From the NCBI RefSeq assembly GCF_004364245.1, contig NZ_SOAV01000006.1, positions 62,001-126,000 on the forward strand: a stretch of 64,000 nucleotides of DNA, read 5' to 3'. The notes under the pieces were generated by a model. That model was not told the DNA's origin, made no database searches, and worked only from the letters and a program-made list of their open reading frames with translations. The position numbers were made by a program, and so were the translations under genes. Each line of letters begins with the position of its first letter. The stretch's first letter is position 1. Positions 8,139 through 17,774 of this stretch are shown piece after piece. The DNA comes from Streptomyces sp. BK208. Lineage in GTDB: Bacteria; Actinomycetota; Actinomycetes; Streptomycetales; Streptomycetaceae.

Positions 8139-9440
8139 ATGCGCACTACCAACCGCACTCTCACCCGCAGGGGGATACTCGGGCTCGGCGCGGGGGCCGC
8201 CGCGGCCGCCGGGCTCGCCGGCTGCGGCACCGGTTCCCACTCCGCGTCGGGCGGCTCGCACCAGGCCGGGGACGGCGGGACACCCTCGCCCTCCGGCAGC
8301 AGCAAGGCCCCGGCGAAGCCCATCGGCGACGGCTCCACGTCGTACACCGGCAAGCAGCCGCACCAGCCGGACGCCCCCGTGCCGCTGGAGCCCGGCCAGA
8401 CGCCGCCGCAGTTCGTCGTCTTCTCGTGGGACGGGGCGGGAGAGGTCGGCAACGGGCTCTTCCCGCGCTTCCTGGACCTCGCCCGGGAGCACGGCGCCCA
8501 CATGACCTTCTTCCTCTCCGGCCTGTACCTGCTGCCCGAGTCGAAGAAGCGCCTGTACGACCCGCCGAACAACCCGCGCGGCGCCTCCGACATCGGCTAC
8601 CTCACCGACGAGCACATCAAGGCGACGCTCACCAACGTCCGCCGCGCCTGGCTCGACGGGCACGAGATCGGCACGCACTTCAACGGCCACTTCTGCGGGG
8701 GCGGCGGCAGCGTCGGCAACTGGACGTCCGCGCAGTGGCGCAGCGAGATCGACCAGGCCAAGTCCTTCGTCAAGGAGTGGAAGACCAACAGCGGCTGGAC
8801 CGACCTGCCCGCCCTGCCCTTCGACTACGACAAGGAACTCGTCGGCGGCCGCACGCCCTGCCTGCTCGGCCAGGACAACCTGCTGCCCACCGCCCGTGAG
8901 CTGGGCTGGCGCTACGACGCCTCCTCGCCCGGCGGCCGCCAGGTGTGGCCGGTGAAGAAGGACGGGATCTGGGACCTGCCGCTGCAGCAGATACCTTTCC
9001 CCGGCCATTCCTTCGAGGTCCTCTCGATGGACTACAACATCCTCGCCAACCAGTCGGTGAACTCGACCAACGCACCCGCGTACCACTACCCGCGCTGGCG
9101 TGAACAGGCCACGAAGGCGTACATATCCGGCTTCGAGCGGGCTTACGAGACGAACCGGGCACCCTTCTTCATCGGCAACCACTTCGAGGAGTGGAACGGC
9201 GGCATCTACATGGACGCCGTCGAGAACGCCCTGAAGCACATCGCGCGGGAGAAGGAGAAGGGCGCGGACATCCGGCTGGTCTCCTTCCGGCAGTTCACCG
9301 ACTGGCTGGACGTGCAGAAACCGGAGGTGCTGGCCAAGCTGCGGACCGTCGAGGTGGGGCAGCGGCCCGCCGGCGGCTGGAACGCCTTCCTCGGGGACGG
9401 CGCCTCCGCATCCGGGACACCCACCGGGAACGCCGCCTGA
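8139..9440 (+). CDS. Tat-exported lipoprotein with polysaccharide deacetylase-like fold
   Basis: This encodes 433 residues from ATG 8139, preceded by ACGAGG; GTG 8106 is an in-frame alternative. The N-terminus carries a twin-arginine motif (TRRGILGLG, RR at 10-11) and a lipobox LAGC with Cys29, so the protein should be folded before export and then lipid-anchored. A Ser/Gly/Pro-rich linker follows. The body resembles NodB-type carbohydrate esterases: FSWDGAGE at the first strand, HMTFFLSGLY, and GHEIGTHFNGHF with metal-binding histidines. The substrate is probably a cell-wall or capsular glycan, which is inference. It interrupts the otherwise conserved hemL-resA run. Confidence 0.78.
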   Translation: MRTTNRTLTRRGILGLGAGAAAAAGLAGCGTGSHSASGGSHQAGDGGTPSPSGSSKAPAKPIGDGSTSYTGKQPHQPDAPVPLEPGQTPPQFVVFSWDGAGEVGNGLFPRFLDLAREHGAHMTFFLSGLYLLPESKKRLYDPPNNPRGASDIGYLTDEHIKATLTNVRRAWLDGHEIGTHFNGHFCGGGGSVGNWTSAQWRSEIDQAKSFVKEWKTNSGWTDLPALPFDYDKELVGGRTPCLLGQDNLLPTARELGWRYDASSPGGRQVWPVKKDGIWDLPLQQIPFPGHSFEVLSMDYNILANQSVNSTNAPAYHYPRWREQATKAYISGFERAYETNRAPFFIGNHFEEWNGGIYMDAVENALKHIAREKEKGADIRLVSFRQFTDWLDVQKPEVLAKLRTVEVGQRPAGGWNAFLGDGASASGTPTGNAA

Positions 9441-9506
9441 AATGCGGGTTTCCGCCCGGGAGGGGGGTGCGCAAGATCCTCGGAACGGACATGCGAAACT
9501 TTTCAC

Positions 9507-10190
9507 ATGAGTGCCGCCAGCCGCGCCCCCCTGCGCTCGAACCGCACCGCCGACCGCGTGTCCGACCGCGGCCGGCCCCGTGTCCGTAGCCGGGCCGCCC
9601 TCGCCGTCGGCGCAGCCGCCGCGGCACTGCTCGTGTCCGCGTGCAGCTCCGGCGGCACCTCGGGCGGCGGCGGCCAGACGGGCTTCGTCACCGGCTCCGA
9701 CGGCATCGCCACCGCGAAGCAGGGCGAGCGCGCCGACGCCCCCGAGCTGTCCGGCAAGACCGTCGACGGGGGCCGGGTCGACGTCGCCGACTACCGGGGC
9801 AAGGTCGTCGTCCTCAACGTCTGGGGCTCGTGGTGCCCGCCCTGCCGCGCCGAGGCCAAGAACTTCGAGAAGGTCTACCAGGACGTCAAGGACCAGGGCG
9901 TGCAGTTCGTCGGCATCAACACCCGCGACACCTCCACCGGCCCGGCCCGCGCCTTCGAGAAGGACTACGGCGTCACCTACCCGAGCCTGTACGACCCGAC
10001 CGGCAAGCTGATGCTCCGCTTCGAGAAGGGCACCCTCAACCCCCAGGCCGTGCCCTCCACGCTCGTCATCGACAAGGACGGCAAGGTCGCCGCGCGCACG
10101 CTCCAGGCGCTCAGCGAGGAGAAGCTGCGCAAGATGCTCGCCCCGTACCTCGCCGACGGATCCGCCGACTCCGCCGCGTCGGAGAAGTGA
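9507..10190 (+). CDS. resA: ResA-type thiol-disulfide lipoprotein
   Basis: This encodes 227 residues. A signal peptide ends in the lipobox LVSAC (Cys46), followed by a Gly/Ser linker and a thioredoxin fold with WCPPC at 109-113. ResA reduces the CXXCH cysteines of apocytochrome c outside the membrane, using electrons from CcdA. It is the first gene of resA-ccdA-resB-ccsB, with one base between its stop and the ccdA GTG. No clear ribosome site precedes ATG 9507, so a leaderless message is possible. Confidence 0.93.
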   Translation: MSAASRAPLRSNRTADRVSDRGRPRVRSRAALAVGAAAAALLVSACSSGGTSGGGGQTGFVTGSDGIATAKQGERADAPELSGKTVDGGRVDVADYRGKVVVLNVWGSWCPPCRAEAKNFEKVYQDVKDQGVQFVGINTRDTSTGPARAFEKDYGVTYPSLYDPTGKLMLRFEKGTLNPQAVPSTLVIDKDGKVAARTLQALSEEKLRKMLAPYLADGSADSAASEK

Positions 10191-10191
10191 C

Positions 10192-10965
10192 GTGTCCGCA
10201 GCGATCACCCTCGCCGAGACGGCGGGCTACAACGGCACCGTGCTCAACGGCGCGCTCCTGGTGGCCCTCCCCATCGCCCTGCTCGGCGGCCTCGTCTCCT
10301 TCTTCTCCCCCTGCGTCCTGCCCCTGGTCCCCGGCTACCTCTCCTACGTGACCGGGGTCACCGGCACCGACCTCGGTGAGGCCCGGCGCGGACGCATGGT
10401 GGCCGGCGCTTCCCTCTTCGTCCTCGGCTTCACCGCCGTCTTCGTCTCCAGCGGCGCGCTCTTCGGCTACTTCGGCCAGACGCTCCAGGAGAACCGGAGC
10501 GTGCTGACCGACATCCTGGGCGCGTTCATGATCCTCATGGGCGTCTTCTTCATGGGCCTGATGCCCTGGCTGACCCAGCGCGAGTTCCGCTTCCACCGCA
10601 AGCCGGTGAACGGCCTGGTCGGCGCCCCGATACTCGGCGCCCTGTTCGGCATCGGTTGGACGCCGTGCATCGGCCCGACCCTCGCCTCCGTGCTGGCGCT
10701 CTCCGCCGACCAGGGCACCGCGGGCCGCGGCGCGATACTGACCGTCGCCTACTGCCTCGGTCTCGGCGTCCCCTTCGTCCTCGCCGCCGTCGCCTTCCGC
10801 AAGGCGCTCGGCGCCTTCGGCTGGGTCAAGCGGCACTATGTCTGGGTGATGCGGGTCGGCGGCGTCATGATGATCGCCACCGGCCTGCTGCTGCTGACCG
10901 GCGCGTGGGACGGCATCGTGCAGGACATGCAGACCTGGTCCAACGGCTTCACTGTGGGGATCTGA
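10192..10965 (+). CDS. ccdA: CcdA cytochrome c biogenesis membrane protein
   Basis: This encodes 257 residues from GTG 10192, almost touching resA. It has about six membrane helices. The paired cysteines of the DsbD/CcdA family are visible in FFSPCVLPLVPGYLSY near residue 40 and in IGWTPCIGPTLAS near 160. They carry reducing equivalents from cytoplasmic thioredoxin across the membrane to ResA. Three bases separate it from resB. Confidence 0.93.
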   Translation: MSAAITLAETAGYNGTVLNGALLVALPIALLGGLVSFFSPCVLPLVPGYLSYVTGVTGTDLGEARRGRMVAGASLFVLGFTAVFVSSGALFGYFGQTLQENRSVLTDILGAFMILMGVFFMGLMPWLTQREFRFHRKPVNGLVGAPILGALFGIGWTPCIGPTLASVLALSADQGTAGRGAILTVAYCLGLGVPFVLAAVAFRKALGAFGWVKRHYVWVMRVGGVMMIATGLLLLTGAWDGIVQDMQTWSNGFTVGI

Positions 10966-10968
10966 CCG

Positions 10969-12723
10969 ATGAGCACCACTTCGAAAACCACCCCCGGTAC
11001 CGACCCCGGCGAGCGGCCGAAGGCCGACGGCGGCGACCAGGACCTCGGCGCCGCGGGCTCCCAGCTCTCCACCGCCCCCGCGGAGGAGGCCCCGAACCTC
11101 CCCTCGCTCGGCGTGACCGGCTGGGCCCGCTGGTTCTGGCGCCAGCTCACCTCGATGCGCGTCGCGCTGCTCCTGCTCCTGCTGCTGTCCCTGGGCGCGA
11201 TCCCCGGGTCGCTGATCCCGCAGGACGGCGTCGACGCCATGAAGGTCGAGGAGTTCCGTACCGACCACGACCTCCTCGCCCCGGTCTACGACAAGCTCGG
11301 GCTCTTCCACGTCTACAGCTCGGTGTGGTTCTCCGCGATCTACATCCTGCTGTTCGTCTCCCTCATCGGCTGCATCGTCCCGCGCACCTGGCAGTTCGTC
11401 GGCCAGCTCCGCGGCCGTCCGCCCCGCGCCCCCCGGCGCCTGGACCGGCTGCCCGCGTACACCACCTGGCGCACCGCAGCCGAGCCCGAGGAGGTCCGCG
11501 AGGCCGCGCTGAAGCTGCTGAAGAAGCGCCGCTTCCGCGCCGACGCCGCCGGTGACGCCGTCGCGGCCGAGAAGGGCTACCTGCGGGAGGTCGGCAACCT
11601 CGCCTTCCATATCGCGCTGATCGTGCTGCTGATCGCCTTCGCCTGGGGCCAGCTCTTCAAGTACGAGGGCAACAAGCTGATCCTGGAGGGCGACGGCTTC
11701 GCCAACACCCTCACCCAGTACGACGACTTCAAGTCCGGGAACCTCTTCGACCCGGACGACGACCTGTCCCCCTTCAGCTTCAACCTGAAGGACTTCCACG
11801 GCACCTACGAGGCCACCGGCCCCAACCGCGGCACCCCGCGGATCTACGAGGCCAAGGTCACCTACAGCGAGGGTGCCGACGGCGCCGAGCAGTCGAAGAC
11901 CATCAAGGTCAACGAGCCGCTGAACGTCGACGGCTCCAAGGTGTACCTCGTCAGCCACGGCTACGCCCCCATCCTCACCGTCAAGGACGCCAAGGGCGAC
12001 GTGGTGATGGACAAGCAGGCGGTGGCCCTGCTGCCGCTGGACGGCAACGTCACCTCCTCCGGCGCCGTCAAGGTCATGGACGGCTACCGCAACGCCGAGG
12101 GGGAGAAGGAACAGCTCGGCTTCAACGCGTTCTTCCTGCCGACCTACGGCGGCAAGGGCAGCGGCATGCAGTCCACCTTCCCCGCCCTGGTCAACCCGAT
12201 GCTCGCGCTCTCCGCCTACCACGGCGACCTCGGCGTGGACTCGGGCATCCCGCAGAGCATCTACCAGCTCGACAAGAGCAACCTGGACGAGTTCAAGGGC
12301 TCCGACGGCAAGCTGTTCAAGCAGCAGCTCAAGGTCGGCGACACCATGAACCTCCCGAACGGCGCCGGCTCCGTCACCTTCAACGGCGTCCAGGAGTGGG
12401 CCGGCTTCCAGGTCACGCAGCAGCCCGGCAGCGGCTGGGCGCTCGGCGGCGCCGTCGTCGCCATCTTCGGCCTGGCCGGGTCCCTGTTCATCCAGCGCCG
12501 CCGCGTCTGGTTGCGGGCCGTGCGGGGCGCCGACGGCGTCACCGTCGTGGAGATGGCCGGCCTCGGCCGCAGCGAGTCCGCGAAGGTCCCCGCGGAGCTC
12601 GGCGACCTCGCCGGGGTCCTGTACGACCGGGCGCCCGCCGCGCCCGAGAACCCCGAGAACCCCGCCACCTCCGAATCCTCCGACACCCACGCCGTCACTG
12701 CCGAAGGGGCTGAGAAGAAGTGA
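10969..12723 (+). CDS. resB: ResB-like cytochrome c maturation protein
   Basis: This encodes 584 residues. A disordered N-terminus of about 45 residues precedes the first helix (SMRVALLLLLLLSLGAIPG). Further helices lie near residues 120 and 205, then a large extracytoplasmic domain, and a last helix near 490 (GGAVVAIFGLAGSLFI) with a cytoplasmic tail. This is the ResB (Ccs1) plan; with CcsB/CcsA it forms the system II haem lyase. The C-terminal tail repeats PENPENPA. The stop is shared with the next gene's GTG. Confidence 0.93.
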   Translation: MSTTSKTTPGTDPGERPKADGGDQDLGAAGSQLSTAPAEEAPNLPSLGVTGWARWFWRQLTSMRVALLLLLLLSLGAIPGSLIPQDGVDAMKVEEFRTDHDLLAPVYDKLGLFHVYSSVWFSAIYILLFVSLIGCIVPRTWQFVGQLRGRPPRAPRRLDRLPAYTTWRTAAEPEEVREAALKLLKKRRFRADAAGDAVAAEKGYLREVGNLAFHIALIVLLIAFAWGQLFKYEGNKLILEGDGFANTLTQYDDFKSGNLFDPDDDLSPFSFNLKDFHGTYEATGPNRGTPRIYEAKVTYSEGADGAEQSKTIKVNEPLNVDGSKVYLVSHGYAPILTVKDAKGDVVMDKQAVALLPLDGNVTSSGAVKVMDGYRNAEGEKEQLGFNAFFLPTYGGKGSGMQSTFPALVNPMLALSAYHGDLGVDSGIPQSIYQLDKSNLDEFKGSDGKLFKQQLKVGDTMNLPNGAGSVTFNGVQEWAGFQVTQQPGSGWALGGAVVAIFGLAGSLFIQRRRVWLRAVRGADGVTVVEMAGLGRSESAKVPAELGDLAGVLYDRAPAAPENPENPATSESSDTHAVTAEGAEKK

Positions 12724-13835
12724 ATCTCGCCGCCGCGACCAACGAGCATCTCGCGAACGTCAGCAACACGCTGATCTACTCCGCGATGGCCGTCTACACC
12801 CTGGCCTTCTTCGCGTACATCGCCGAGTGGCTCTTCGGCAGCCGCAGCAAGGTCGGCCGTACCGCCGCCGCGCTCACGGCCGACGCCGCCACCAAGGCCG
12901 CGTCCGGTCCGGCCGTCACCGTGAAGAAGGCCGGCGGCACCGCCGTACTGGAACGGCCGCAGGTCGTGGTGCGCTCCGCCGCCGGCTCACGCGACGTGCC
13001 CGACGGGCCCGGCGCGCACGGCGGCACGGAGAAGGGCGACCTCTACGGACGGATCGCCGTCTCCCTCACCGTCCTCGCCTTCGCCATCGAGGCGGGCGGC
13101 GTGGTCGCCCGCGCCCTGTCGGTGCGGCGGGCGCCGTGGGGCAACATGTACGAGTTCAACCTCACCCTCACGACGGTCGCCGTCGCCGTGTACCTCGTGC
13201 TGCTCGCCCTGCGGAAGAACATCCGCTGGCTCGGCCTGCCGCTGGCCACCACCGTCCTGCTCGACCTCGGCCTCGCCGTCACGGTCCTCTACACGGCCAG
13301 CGACCAGCTGGTGCCCGCCCTCCACTCGTACTGGCTGTACATCCACGTCTCGACCGCCATCTTCTGCGGCGCGGTCTTCTACGTCGGCGCGGTCGGCACG
13401 CTCCTGTACCTCTTCAAGGACAACTTCGAGAGCAAGCTCGCCTCCGGCGGCAGCCCCGGGCGCTTCGCCAGCTCCGTCCTGGACCGGCTGCCCTCCGCCG
13501 CCTCCCTCGACAAGTTCGCCTACCGCGTCAACGCCGCCGTCTTCCCGCTGTGGACGTTCACGATCATCGCGGGCGCGATCTGGGCGGGCGACGCCTGGGG
13601 CCGGTACTGGGGCTGGGACCCCAAGGAGACCTGGTCCTTCATCACCTGGGTCGCCTACGCCGGCTACCTGCACGCCCGCGCCACCGCGGGCTGGAAGGGA
13701 CGCAAGGCCGCCTACCTGGCCCTCATCGCCTTCGCCTGCTGGCTGTTCAACTACTACGGCGTCAACATCTTCGTCTCCGGCAAGCACTCCTACGCGGACG
13801 TGGGCCTGGGCGCCCTCCAGTCGGTCGGCTTCTGA
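12720..13835 (+). CDS. ccsB: CcsB/CcsA haem-handling protein of system II cytochrome c biogenesis
   Basis: This encodes 371 residues starting at a GTG that overlaps the resB stop (GTGA), so translation is coupled. It has multiple membrane helices and the tryptophan-rich haem-binding WWD signature WGWDPKETWSFITW near residue 300, flanked by conserved histidines (YIHVSTAIFC, GKHSYADVG). With ResB it delivers haem to apocytochrome c. It is the last gene of the unit; a convergent gene ends 13 bases further on. Confidence 0.93.
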   Translation: MNLAAATNEHLANVSNTLIYSAMAVYTLAFFAYIAEWLFGSRSKVGRTAAALTADAATKAASGPAVTVKKAGGTAVLERPQVVVRSAAGSRDVPDGPGAHGGTEKGDLYGRIAVSLTVLAFAIEAGGVVARALSVRRAPWGNMYEFNLTLTTVAVAVYLVLLALRKNIRWLGLPLATTVLLDLGLAVTVLYTASDQLVPALHSYWLYIHVSTAIFCGAVFYVGAVGTLLYLFKDNFESKLASGGSPGRFASSVLDRLPSAASLDKFAYRVNAAVFPLWTFTIIAGAIWAGDAWGRYWGWDPKETWSFITWVAYAGYLHARATAGWKGRKAAYLALIAFACWLFNYYGVNIFVSGKHSYADVGLGALQSVGF

Positions 13836-13848
13836 ACCGGCCCGCCCC

Positions 13849-15249
13849 CTACTGCGGGACGTCACCGCGGGCGACGCCCGTGACGACGTCCCGCAGCCGT
13901 TCGACGTACAGCCGCAGGTTCTTGTGGGCGACGTCGGTGTCGGGGTAGCGGCTGGCGAACCACAGGCCCTCCGGGAGCCGGGTGACCCAGGCGCACACCT
14001 GGTCGCCGTAGGAGACCCGCAGCAGCGCGTACGCCGTCAGGTCCGGCCAGCTGTCGGCGCCGGGGACGCCGCGGGCGTCGACGTACGACACGATCGAGTA
14101 CAGGTCGGGCGAGGTCGGCCGGAAGTCGGTGCCGAGCAGGCGCAGCACGCGGTCGATCGGCATCCGGGACAGCCGCCGGTTGGCCTGGAGTTCGGCGCGG
14201 ACGGTGCGCAGCGCACCGGGGAAGTCGCGGGCCCGGTCCGCCGGGACCTCGATCGGCGCGCCGCCCACGTACCAGCCGACGGACTCCGCCCACTGGGACC
14301 GCGACCGGGTGTGGAAGGGCACCACGGTGCGGTAGACGGGCTCGCCGCCGATCTCGTGGACGATCAGCGCGGTCGCGGCCAGCACACCGACGAGGCTGCC
14401 GCCGTACGGACGGCAGTACGCCTCGAACGCGGCGGCGTCGGCGGCGTCCACCAACGGCTCGCGCAGCAGCCGCTGTTCGGGCAGCGCGCCGCCGGGCCGG
14501 ACACCGAGGTCGACGGGGAAGGACGGCAGCCGTCCGTCGCACCGCCGGATGAACTCCCGCCAGCGGGCGACGATGTCGTGGCCGCCGTCGATCCGGTCCG
14601 CGTCCGCCCGCTCGGCCTCGCAGAAGTCGACGTAGGAGCCGACCCGCGGCGGCGGCACGGTCCGCCCCGCGACGCCGGCCGCGTACAGCTCGCCGACCTC
14701 GGCGGGGATGCGGTAGAGGGAGTAGGCGTCGACGTTGCTGTGGTCGAAGGCCATGTAGACGCTGACGCCGTCGTCGCGGACGACCGCCGTGTAGATGAGG
14801 TTGGGCCAGCGCAGCGCGTCCGCGACGCGGTCGAAGCGGTCCTGGAGGTGGCGGGCCAGCCGTTCGGCGTCCGGGAAGTCGCCGACGTCCTCGCGGTGCA
14901 GGGTCACGGCGTCCGCGTCGAGCGTGAACCGCCGCATCACCTCGCCGCGCTCACCGCTCCACCGGAAGCCGCTGCGCAGCGTCTCGTGCCGCAGGGTCCA
15001 GGCCCGCAGCGCCTCCTGGAGCACGCCGAGGTCGACCGGGCCCGGGATGTCGAAGGCCGCGCCGAGCCAGGTCGGCACGAACAGGCCGTCCTCGCGCACC
15101 GACCGGGCCGTGCGGATGTGCGACTCCTGGATGTACGCGGGCGGCCGCGTGTCCTCGGGCAGCGCGGCCGCGATGTCGAGCGTCCTGGGGCTGAGCGTCC
15201 ACTCGACGAGGCGCCCGGGCCGGATCTCGCAGCGCTGGATGTCGGTCAT
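13849..15249 (-). CDS. Stand-alone condensation-domain acyltransferase-like protein
   Basis: This encodes 466 residues from ATG 15249. The sequence follows the chloramphenicol-acetyltransferase-like fold of NRPS condensation domains and PapA acyltransferases. LRHETLRSGFRW near residue 95 matches their core motif, and AFDHSNVDAYS near 170 stands where the catalytic HHxxxDG is expected, with HSNVDAY lacking the first His and the final Gly. GWYVGGAPIEV resembles the downstream structural motif. No carrier or adenylation domain is nearby, so it may acylate a free substrate such as a lipid or sugar. GTG 15255 is an alternative start. It lies convergent with ccsB and divergent from the esterase. 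Confidence 0.72.
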   Translation of the reverse strand: MTDIQRCEIRPGRLVEWTLSPRTLDIAAALPEDTRPPAYIQESHIRTARSVREDGLFVPTWLGAAFDIPGPVDLGVLQEALRAWTLRHETLRSGFRWSGERGEVMRRFTLDADAVTLHREDVGDFPDAERLARHLQDRFDRVADALRWPNLIYTAVVRDDGVSVYMAFDHSNVDAYSLYRIPAEVGELYAAGVAGRTVPPPRVGSYVDFCEAERADADRIDGGHDIVARWREFIRRCDGRLPSFPVDLGVRPGGALPEQRLLREPLVDAADAAAFEAYCRPYGGSLVGVLAATALIVHEIGGEPVYRTVVPFHTRSRSQWAESVGWYVGGAPIEVPADRARDFPGALRTVRAELQANRRLSRMPIDRVLRLLGTDFRPTSPDLYSIVSYVDARGVPGADSWPDLTAYALLRVSYGDQVCAWVTRLPEGLWFASRYPDTDVAHKNLRLYVERLRDVVTGVARGDVPQ

Positions 15250-15495
15250 TCGCACGAGGGGGTCTCCGTTCGCAGGTGTACAGACCCGACCAAGACAATG
15301 CCGTCGCGGCGGCCCCGTACCTGGTGTGTGGACACTCTTCAACGGAACGGATGGCCTCTCGAACGGTGGTGCGGTGGCCGCGGTCGGCTCCCGGCTCCGG
15401 GCCGGGACTGGTGATTCACGCGATGCGGCGGACGCGGCCGGGCGCCGACACTGCGGGTGACCCAGCCGTCGCTCGATCCGCTGTCGGAGGTACCG

Positions 15496-17124
15496 ATGTC
15501 CGGTCCGCTCACGAAACGTGCCGCGCGCACGCCGCGCCGCCGGCGCCCACCATGGACGCGCCGCTTACGAGGTGTGCTCTCAGGCGCCCTCATGCTGTCG
15601 GCCGCGGGCCTGGCGGTGACGCCGGTCACGCCCGCCGCGGCTGCCGACACGCCGACCGTCACCACCCGCTACGGGCAGCTGCGGGGCACCGCCGGCCAGA
15701 CCGCCGACGACTACCTCGGCATCCCGTACGCCGCTCCGCCCGTGGGCGGCCTGCGCTGGAAGCCGCCCGCGGCACCCGGCCACTGGTCCGGCGTCCGTGA
15801 CGCCACGCGCCCCGGAAACCCCTGCATGCAGACGGGCTCCTCCACCCCCTGGGGCGACCTGGCCGGCCCCGGCACCCCCAGCGAGGACTGCCTCTACCTC
15901 AACGTCCACACGCCCGCCGAGCGCTCGCTGCGCGACCGGCCCGTCATGGTCTGGCTCCACGGCGGCGGATTCACCATCGGCTCCGGCACCTTCTACGACG
16001 GCGGCAAGCTGGCCGCCCGGGGCGACGTGGTCGTCGTCACCCTCAACTACCGGCTCGGTGCCTTCGGTTACCTCGCCCACCCCGGCCTTGCCGGGGAATC
16101 GCCGGAGGGCGTCTCCGGTAACTACGGCCTGCTCGACCAGCAGGCGGCTCTGCGCTGGGTACGGCAGAACATCGCGGCGTTCGGCGGCGACCCTGGGAAC
16201 GTCACGGTCTTCGGCGAGTCCGCGGGCGGCGGCAGCGTCTGCCAGCACCTCGTCTCCCCGCGCGCGACCGGCCTCTTCGACCGCGCCGTCGCCCAGTCGG
16301 GCTGCGGCTTCCCCTTGCCCACCCAGGAGTCGCAGCAGCGCACCGGAGCCTCCTGGGCCGACTCCCTGGGCTGCGCCGACGTGGCCTGCCTGCGTGCGAA
16401 GCCCGCCGGTGAACTGCTCTCCGCCGCGCAGAGCCCCACCGCACGCTGGGTCCCCAACGTCGACGGCCGCATCCTGCCCCTCCAGATCACCGACGCGCTG
16501 GAACAGGGCCGCTTCCACCACGTCCCCGTCCTCCAGGGAACCACCGCCGACGAGGGCCGCCTCACCGTGGCCTCCACCTACGACCTGGCCGGCCGCCGGC
16601 TCACCCCGGCCGGATACCCGGTGGCCGTCCGCGCCCTGTACGGCGACCGTGCCGACGCGATCCTCGCCCGCTACCCGCTGTCGGACCACGGCAGCCCCGC
16701 CGAAGCCCTGGGGGCGATCCTCACCGACTCCCAGTTCGCCTGCCCGCAGTCCCGCACGGCCGAGCTGATGGCCGACCACACCCGCTCCTACCAGTACGAG
16801 TTCGCCGACCGCGGTGCCATGGACCATCTGAACCTGCCGGTCGGCTTCCCGCTCGGCGCCCCGCACGGATCGGAGATCCGGTACGTCTTCGGCGGTGTCT
16901 CGGGCACCCCCGCCCAGAACGCCCTGGCGGACAGGATGCTCGCCTACTGGACCAACTTCGCGCACACCGGAGTCCCGTACGCGGTGGGCGCCCCGCGCTG
17001 GCACCAGTACCCGAAGGTGCAGGTGCTCGCCCCCGAAGCGATCACGGCGTCGACGACCTTCCCGCAGGACCACGAGTGCGACCTGTGGCTGCCGTCGGAC
17101 CACGCGGACCGGACGGGCGCCTGA
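15496..17124 (+). CDS. Secreted type B carboxylesterase
   Basis: This encodes 542 residues from ATG 15496, which has an ideal CGGAGG six bases upstream. An Arg-rich N-terminus and hydrophobic stretch ending in PAAAA form a signal peptide. The alpha/beta-hydrolase core has LGIPYAAPPVG, EDCLYLNVHTP, the oxyanion hole WLHGGGF, and the nucleophile elbow GESAGGGS near residue 240, all diagnostic of the carboxylesterase/para-nitrobenzyl-esterase family. It probably hydrolyses carboxylic esters outside the cell; the natural substrate is unknown. Confidence 0.92.
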   Translation: MSGPLTKRAARTPRRRRPPWTRRLRGVLSGALMLSAAGLAVTPVTPAAAADTPTVTTRYGQLRGTAGQTADDYLGIPYAAPPVGGLRWKPPAAPGHWSGVRDATRPGNPCMQTGSSTPWGDLAGPGTPSEDCLYLNVHTPAERSLRDRPVMVWLHGGGFTIGSGTFYDGGKLAARGDVVVVTLNYRLGAFGYLAHPGLAGESPEGVSGNYGLLDQQAALRWVRQNIAAFGGDPGNVTVFGESAGGGSVCQHLVSPRATGLFDRAVAQSGCGFPLPTQESQQRTGASWADSLGCADVACLRAKPAGELLSAAQSPTARWVPNVDGRILPLQITDALEQGRFHHVPVLQGTTADEGRLTVASTYDLAGRRLTPAGYPVAVRALYGDRADAILARYPLSDHGSPAEALGAILTDSQFACPQSRTAELMADHTRSYQYEFADRGAMDHLNLPVGFPLGAPHGSEIRYVFGGVSGTPAQNALADRMLAYWTNFAHTGVPYAVGAPRWHQYPKVQVLAPEAITASTTFPQDHECDLWLPSDHADRTGA

Positions 17125-17336
17125 CCGGCCCCGGCACCCCGGGGACCGCGAAGCAGCACCGTCGGCGCGGGTGCCGGGTCTCCCGGGTGGGCCCGCGCCG
17201 CCTTCCTCCGCCTCCTCCGGGTCCCACGCGGCCCGGGGGAGGCACCGCGGTCGCCCTCGCCGGTGATCGGCCCGACCACCACGACGCGCACCGGCGGCGC
17301 ATCCGGCGCCGGACAAGGACCTGACGGCGAGGAGCC

Positions 17337-17684
17337 TCAGGCGTCGTCGCGCCTGCCGCCCCTGCGGTCCTCGTCGTCCTCGGGGCCGCCCTCGCCCCGG
17401 TCCTGCTCGTCGTCCTTGCCCAGCGACTTCAGGAACTCCGGGTTGTCGTCCGGCGCCACCCACTGCCGGCGTCCGCCGCCCTGCCAGGACGACGCGCCGG
17501 CCGGCTGCCGCTTCTTGCCGGCGATGATCCACGAGATCGAGCCGACCAGCGGGAAGAGCAGCACGAGGATCGCCCACAGCGGCTTGGGCATGTGGCGGAT
17601 GTCGGCGTCCTTCGTGCTGATGCAGTCGATGAACGCGTAGACGCTCAACGCCAGTGGCACGAGGAACATCAGCACCCGGAGCAT
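17337..17684 (-). CDS. PLDc_N-type small membrane protein
   Basis: This encodes 115 residues from ATG 17684, with GGAGAGG upstream. Two helices (LRVLMFLVPLALSVYAFID and WAILVLLFPLVGSISWIIAG) surround the short cytoplasmic turn seen in phospholipase D N-terminal-like (PLDc_N) proteins. The tail is very acidic and basic (repeated D, E and R) and probably disordered. There is no catalytic domain, and the function of such stand-alone proteins is unknown. It is divergent from ubiD. The 210 bases after its stop, between it and the esterase, hold nothing recognisable. Confidence 0.85.
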   Translation of the reverse strand: MLRVLMFLVPLALSVYAFIDCISTKDADIRHMPKPLWAILVLLFPLVGSISWIIAGKKRQPAGASSWQGGGRRQWVAPDDNPEFLKSLGKDDEQDRGEGGPEDDEDRRGGRRDDA

Positions 17685-17774
17685 GGGGCCTCTCCAGCGG
17701 GAAGCTAGGGGGTGGGGACGCGTCAGGGCCCCCAGGTACAGGGCCAGGGTAGCCGCTCGGGGATACTGGACGGC

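Noticed and set aside
7806..12690. Very long minus-strand open frames opposite the cytochrome c genes
   Set aside because: They are GC-bias shadows of real plus-strand genes, lacking any domain and full of repeated Val, Gly, Ala and Arg.
15580..17577. 665-codon minus-strand frame opposite the carboxylesterase
   Set aside because: It mirrors the real gene's codons; the plus strand has the signal peptide and catalytic motifs.
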